Of a stretch of 6,790 nucleotides of DNA, positions 4,619-6,790 are shown in pieces. Numbering within the stretch: the first letter of the stretch is position 1; each line of letters opens with the position of its first letter. The notes below the pieces were generated by a model. That model was not told where the DNA came from. It worked only from the letters and a program-made list of their open reading frames with translations, and ran no database searches. Position numbers and translations under genes: made by a program. The stretch comes from Thermoanaerobacteraceae bacterium (lineage in GTDB: Bacteria; Bacillota; Desulfotomaculia; Desulfotomaculales; Ammonificaceae). The stretch lies in the NCBI GenBank assembly GCA_030016455.1, contig JASEJH010000081.1:1-6790 (forward strand). The letters run 5' to 3'.

Positions 4619-5953
4619 ATGTCGAAAAGATACTGCGTTGTGACTTACGGCTGCCAGATGAACGAGTGGGACAGCGAGGTTATGGCCGGCATCGTGGAGG
4701 AGATGGGTTACACGCGGGCGGACCGGCCCGCCGCGGCCGATCTGGTGCTGGTGAACACCTGCTGCGTCCGCCAGACGGCCGAAAACAAGGTCTGGGGGCT
4801 GCTCGGGAGTCTGGGGCGCCTGAAGCGGCTGCGTCCGGAGATGATCATCGCCGTGACCGGGTGCATGCCCCAGCAGGAGGGGGTGGCGGCGGAAATCCGG
4901 CGGCGCTTTCCCTTCGTGGACCTGGTGATCGGGACGTACAACCGGCACGAGCTTGCCGGACTCCTCCGGCGGGTGGAGGAAGAAGGTCCGCTGGTGGCGG
5001 TGCAGCCGGAGGCCTGCTGCATTCCCGAGGGGTTGCCGGTGAAGCGGGAGAGCCGCATCCGCGCGTGGGTGCCGGTAATGTACGGCTGCAACAACTTCTG
5101 CGCCTACTGCGTTGTGCCTTACGTGCGGGGGCGCGAGCGCAGCCGCCGGCCGGAAGACGTGGTGCGGGAGGTGGAGGGACTGGCCGCGGCGGGGTACCGG
5201 GAGGTGGTGCTGCTTGGCCAGAACGTCAACGCTTACGGGAGAGGGCTTTCCCCCCGGGTTACCTTCGCCGACCTGCTCGAAATGGTGAACGGCATGGAAG
5301 GGCTGTGGCGGATCCGGTACACCACCTCGCACCCGCGGGACTTCGACGAACGGCTGGTCGAAACGGTGGCGCGCCTGGAGAAGGTGTGCGAAAACTTTCA
5401 CCTGCCGGTGCAGGCCGGCTCCGACCGGATCCTGAAGCTGATGCGCCGGGGTTACACCCGGGACGGCTATTTGAACCTGGTGCAGCAAATTCGCCGGGCG
5501 GTGCCGGGCGCCAGCATCACCACCGACATTATGGTCGGCTTCCCCGGCGAGACGGAGGAGGACTTCGCCGCCACCCTGGAACTGGTGCGGGAGGCGGGGT
5601 TCGACCAGGCCTTTACCTTCGTCTACAACCGGCGGCGGGGGACACCGGCGGCCTCCCTGCCGGACCAGGTGCCGGAGGAGGTGAAGTCCCGCCGGTGCCA
5701 GGAGTTGATCGCCCTGCAGCAGTCCATCGGCCTGGAGCGCAACCGGGCGGAAGAAGGAAAGGTGCACGAGGTCCTGGTAGAAGGGCCGAGCGCGACCGAC
5801 CCGGCGAAACTCACCGGCCGGACCCGGACCAATAAAACGGTCGTCTTTCGGGGCGGGGCCGGACTTGCGGGCAAGCTGGTGACGGTGCGGATAACCGCCG
5901 CCCACCTGACGTACCTGGAGGGGGAAGTCGTGCAGAATGAATGCAGGGCTTGA
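4619..5953 (+). CDS. miaB: tRNA-2-methylthio-N6-dimethylallyladenosine synthase MiaB
   Basis: A complete 444-residue radical-SAM methylthiotransferase. The N-terminal UPF0004 domain has '[12 protein letters not shown]' (C12), '[13 protein letters not shown]' (C48) and 'VTGCMPQ' (C82), the three ligands of the auxiliary [4Fe-4S] cluster. The radical-SAM motif C157-x3-C161-x2-C164 lies in '[19 protein letters not shown]', and '[10 protein letters not shown]', 'HLPVQAGSD' and '[10 protein letters not shown]' follow in family order. Residues about 375-440 form the TRAM RNA-binding domain. 'GCQMN..DSE' and '[19 protein letters not shown]' are diagnostic for MiaB rather than MtaB or RimO. It methylthiolates i6A37 of tRNAs reading UNN codons in the cytoplasm, after MiaA. 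The ATG at 4619 follows a weak GGGTGG and a very short leader. High GC and strong codon bias distinguish it from the TA region. A YlbF-family gene follows, as in Bacillus. Confidence 0.97.
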   Translation: MSKRYCVVTYGCQMNEWDSEVMAGIVEEMGYTRADRPAAADLVLVNTCCVRQTAENKVWGLLGSLGRLKRLRPEMIIAVTGCMPQQEGVAAEIRRRFPFVDLVIGTYNRHELAGLLRRVEEEGPLVAVQPEACCIPEGLPVKRESRIRAWVPVMYGCNNFCAYCVVPYVRGRERSRRPEDVVREVEGLAAAGYREVVLLGQNVNAYGRGLSPRVTFADLLEMVNGMEGLWRIRYTTSHPRDFDERLVETVARLEKVCENFHLPVQAGSDRILKLMRRGYTRDGYLNLVQQIRRAVPGASITTDIMVGFPGETEEDFAATLELVREAGFDQAFTFVYNRRRGTPAASLPDQVPEEVKSRRCQELIALQQSIGLERNRAEEGKVHEVLVEGPSATDPAKLTGRTRTNKTVVFRGGAGLAGKLVTVRITAAHLTYLEGEVVQNECRA

Positions 5954-6004
5954 AGGAGTAAGACCCGGCCGGTGACCGCATGGCCCGGGCGGAGATTCGC
6001 GGCC

Positions 6005-6033
6005 TTGCTAAATCGTCTTGTTCCTTATATAAT
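6005..6033 (+). promoter_or_regulatory. Promoter of the YlbF-family gene
   Basis: TTGCTA (6005-6010) and TATAAT (6028-6033) are 17 nt apart. This gives the downstream gene its own transcript with a leader of about 95 nt, so it does not depend on miaB read-through. The leader contains GC-rich self-complementary stretches, but I recognise no riboswitch class. Confidence 0.65.
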
Positions 6034-6133
6034 GTATCTAATTTCACCCTGGAGACCCCTGGTGGTCCGGGCCTGTGTCCGCAGGGTTCTTGCAGGCGTG
6101 TGATTTTAAACCAATGTGCAGGGAGGTGAAAAA

Positions 6134-6514
6134 GTGTCGGTTTTGACCAAGGCGGTTGAGTTGGGCGTGGCGCTCAGCCAGAGCGAGGAACTCCAGAACG
6201 TGCGGGAAGCGGAACAGAAAATGTTTGCGGACGAGGAGGCACGGGGACTTTTGGAAGAGTTCCAGCAGTGCCGTCAGGAGCTCGAATTTTTGCGGCTTAG
6301 GGGGATGGAACCGTCGCCGGAACAGCAGGAAGCCTTCGGTTCGGTCCGGGCGCGGATGCAGCAGAACCCGTTGATCAGCGGTTTTCTCCAGGCGCAGGAA
6401 AACTTCGACCAGGTGCTGCGGCAGATCAACCAGATTTTGAATCAGGCCATCAGCGGGTCGGGCGGCTGTAGTCCAGACAAGTGTTCCGGTTGCGGCAGTG
6501 GTTGCGAAGAGTAG
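6134..6514 (+). CDS. YlbF/YmcA-family protein with cysteine-rich tail
   Basis: A 126-residue, mostly helical protein of the Com_YlbF family: 'KAVELGVALSQSEELQNVRE' (6-25), then 'ADEEARGLLEEFQQCRQELE' (32-51) and 'NPLISGFLQAQENFDQVLRQ' (78-97), the three helices of the family. The tail carries C112, C117, C120 and C124 ('GGCSPDKCSGCGSGCEE'), plus C46. In B. subtilis the family members YlbF (RicF) and YmcA (RicA) form a complex with YaaT (RicT) that holds Fe-S clusters and supports RNA processing, competence, biofilm formation and sporulation. Position directly after miaB matches ymcA, whereas the Cys-rich tail recalls YlbF, so I leave the symbol open. GTG 6134 is chosen because GGGAGGTGA (6121-6129) is ideally placed; the upstream GTG 6116 has no such site. 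The gene has its own promoter and terminator. Confidence 0.88.
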   Translation: MSVLTKAVELGVALSQSEELQNVREAEQKMFADEEARGLLEEFQQCRQELEFLRLRGMEPSPEQQEAFGSVRARMQQNPLISGFLQAQENFDQVLRQINQILNQAISGSGGCSPDKCSGCGSGCEE

Positions 6515-6526
6515 CAAACGACGATG

Positions 6527-6555
6527 ACCCCTGGTAAGCCGGGGGTTGTTTTTTT
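6527..6555 (+). terminator. Rho-independent terminator of the YlbF-family gene
   Basis: ACCCCTGG (6527-6534) pairs with CCGGGGGT (6539-6546, one T-G pair) over the loop TAAG. The run TTGTTTTTTT (6546-6555) follows. It starts 12 bp past the stop codon. Confidence 0.88.
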
Positions 6556-6576
6556 GCCCGGGGGGTCTGGTATAAT
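6546..6576 (+). promoter_or_regulatory. Extended -10 promoter overlapping the preceding terminator
   Basis: TGGTATAAT (6568-6576) is a perfect TATAAT with the TG extension. The only -35-like sequence, TTGTTT (6546-6551), is 19 nt upstream and falls in the T-run of the terminator. This would start a transcript near 6583 that reads into the right-edge frame. Confidence 0.6.
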
Positions 6577-6662
6577 AAGGCTGAACCGGAATCGAAAGGC
6601 GTATTTGGCGGGCTGATCTGCCAACCGCCGCCCCAGATTATCGCTGGTTTTAAGGAGTTGTT

Positions 6663-6680
6663 GACGATTAATTAACCGTC
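6663..6680. promoter_or_regulatory. Near-perfect 18-bp palindrome in the leader of the right-edge gene
   Basis: GACGATTAATTAACCGTC is palindromic except for one base pair (6667 with 6676). It lies about 80 bp downstream of the predicted transcription start and 36-46 bp before the probable coding start. It could be a repressor site within the transcribed region. No -10 box lies at the proper distance from the TTGACG at 6661. Confidence 0.35.
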
Positions 6681-6698
6681 GCCGCCGGGAATGAAAAT

Positions 6699-6790
6699 GT
6701 GTGTAGGGAGAGGAGGCGGCGTCGCCTGTTTCAGCTCCTCAGCGAACACTTGAGACGCGCGGCAACCAAACTGAGCGACGACGAGCGGCG
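6699..6790 (+). CDS. Start of an unidentified gene, 3' end outside window
   Basis: A frame open to the right edge begins at GTG 6699, or possibly at the rare start CTG 6726. The translated part begins with an arginine-rich stretch, then 'LFQLLSEHLRRAATKLSDDE', a charged amphipathic helix pattern that looks coded. AGGAGG (6711-6716) lies 9 nt before CTG 6726, which favours the shorter form; no good ribosome binding site precedes GTG 6699. In Bacillus the miaB-ymcA pair is followed by cotE and mutS, but these ~22-30 residues do not resemble the start of either. I do not recognise the family. Confidence 0.35.
   Translation, partial: MCRERRRRRLFQLLSEHLRRAATKLSDDER

Noticed and set aside
4447..5835. 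Long plus-strand open frame of 462 codons overlapping miaB
   Set aside because: It is the GC-rich out-of-frame shadow of miaB, with Arg/Gly/Ala/Pro-rich composition and no domain; miaB itself is certain.
4553..5905. Long minus-strand open frame of 450 codons opposite miaB
   Set aside because: Antisense shadow of miaB, rich in His/Pro/Arg, without a ribosome binding site or motif.
1..6790. CRISPR array, tRNA or rRNA genes, complete IS element
   Set aside because: No regularly spaced direct repeats, no cloverleaf or rRNA signature, and no transposase or integrase frame were seen on either strand.

Overview
The window looks like chromosomal DNA from a spore-forming, GC-rich member of the Firmicutes, of the Peptococcaceae type (Desulfotomaculum/Pelotomaculum-like). 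This rests on three things: a CotF-type spore coat locus, a miaB gene followed by a YlbF/YmcA-family gene (the arrangement known from Bacillus next to mutS), and strong GGAGG ribosome binding sites with frequent GTG starts. The species is an inference; no rRNA or other marker gene is present.

Left part (1-800): the 3' end of a repeat-type, probably surface-exposed protein, a rho-independent terminator, and then a decayed TolC-type efflux fragment. The fragment carries a frameshift and is cut near its 3' end by a 112-bp imperfect dyad with perfect 15-bp ends, which looks like a MITE. A second terminator follows.

Middle part (880-2710): two complete type II toxin-antitoxin modules facing each other. 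The plus-strand module pairs a Phd/YefM-type antitoxin with a PIN-domain toxin. The minus-strand module pairs a ribbon-helix-helix antitoxin with a second, unrelated-looking PIN toxin. Each antitoxin precedes and overlaps its toxin, and each module has its own consensus-like promoter. The minus-strand promoter is an exact TTGACA-17-TATAAT whose -10 box lies inside a perfect 16-bp palindrome, presumably the autoregulatory operator. Directly upstream of it is the N-terminal quarter of a geranylgeranyl-reductase-type flavoprotein, truncated almost at the promoter. Together with the TolC fragment this marks 400-3050 as an accessory region of gene remnants and TA modules.

Sporulation part (3265-4420, all minus strand): a DUF1540 cysteine-rich small protein, a short CotF-like protein, and a CotF-family protein with a proline-rich tail, closed by a very strong terminator. 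Tandem GC-rich hairpins separate the DUF1540 gene from the coat genes.

Right part (4597-6790, plus strand): miaB (tRNA ms2i6A methylthiotransferase, complete), a YlbF/YmcA-family gene with a cysteine-rich tail, a terminator overlapping the next promoter, a leader of about 120-150 nt with a near-perfect 18-bp palindrome, and the start of an unidentified reading frame that runs off the window. MiaB carries Fe-S clusters, and the RicA/RicF/RicT complex of Bacillus, which contains YlbF-family proteins, is also Fe-S dependent, so the adjacency is biologically sensible.
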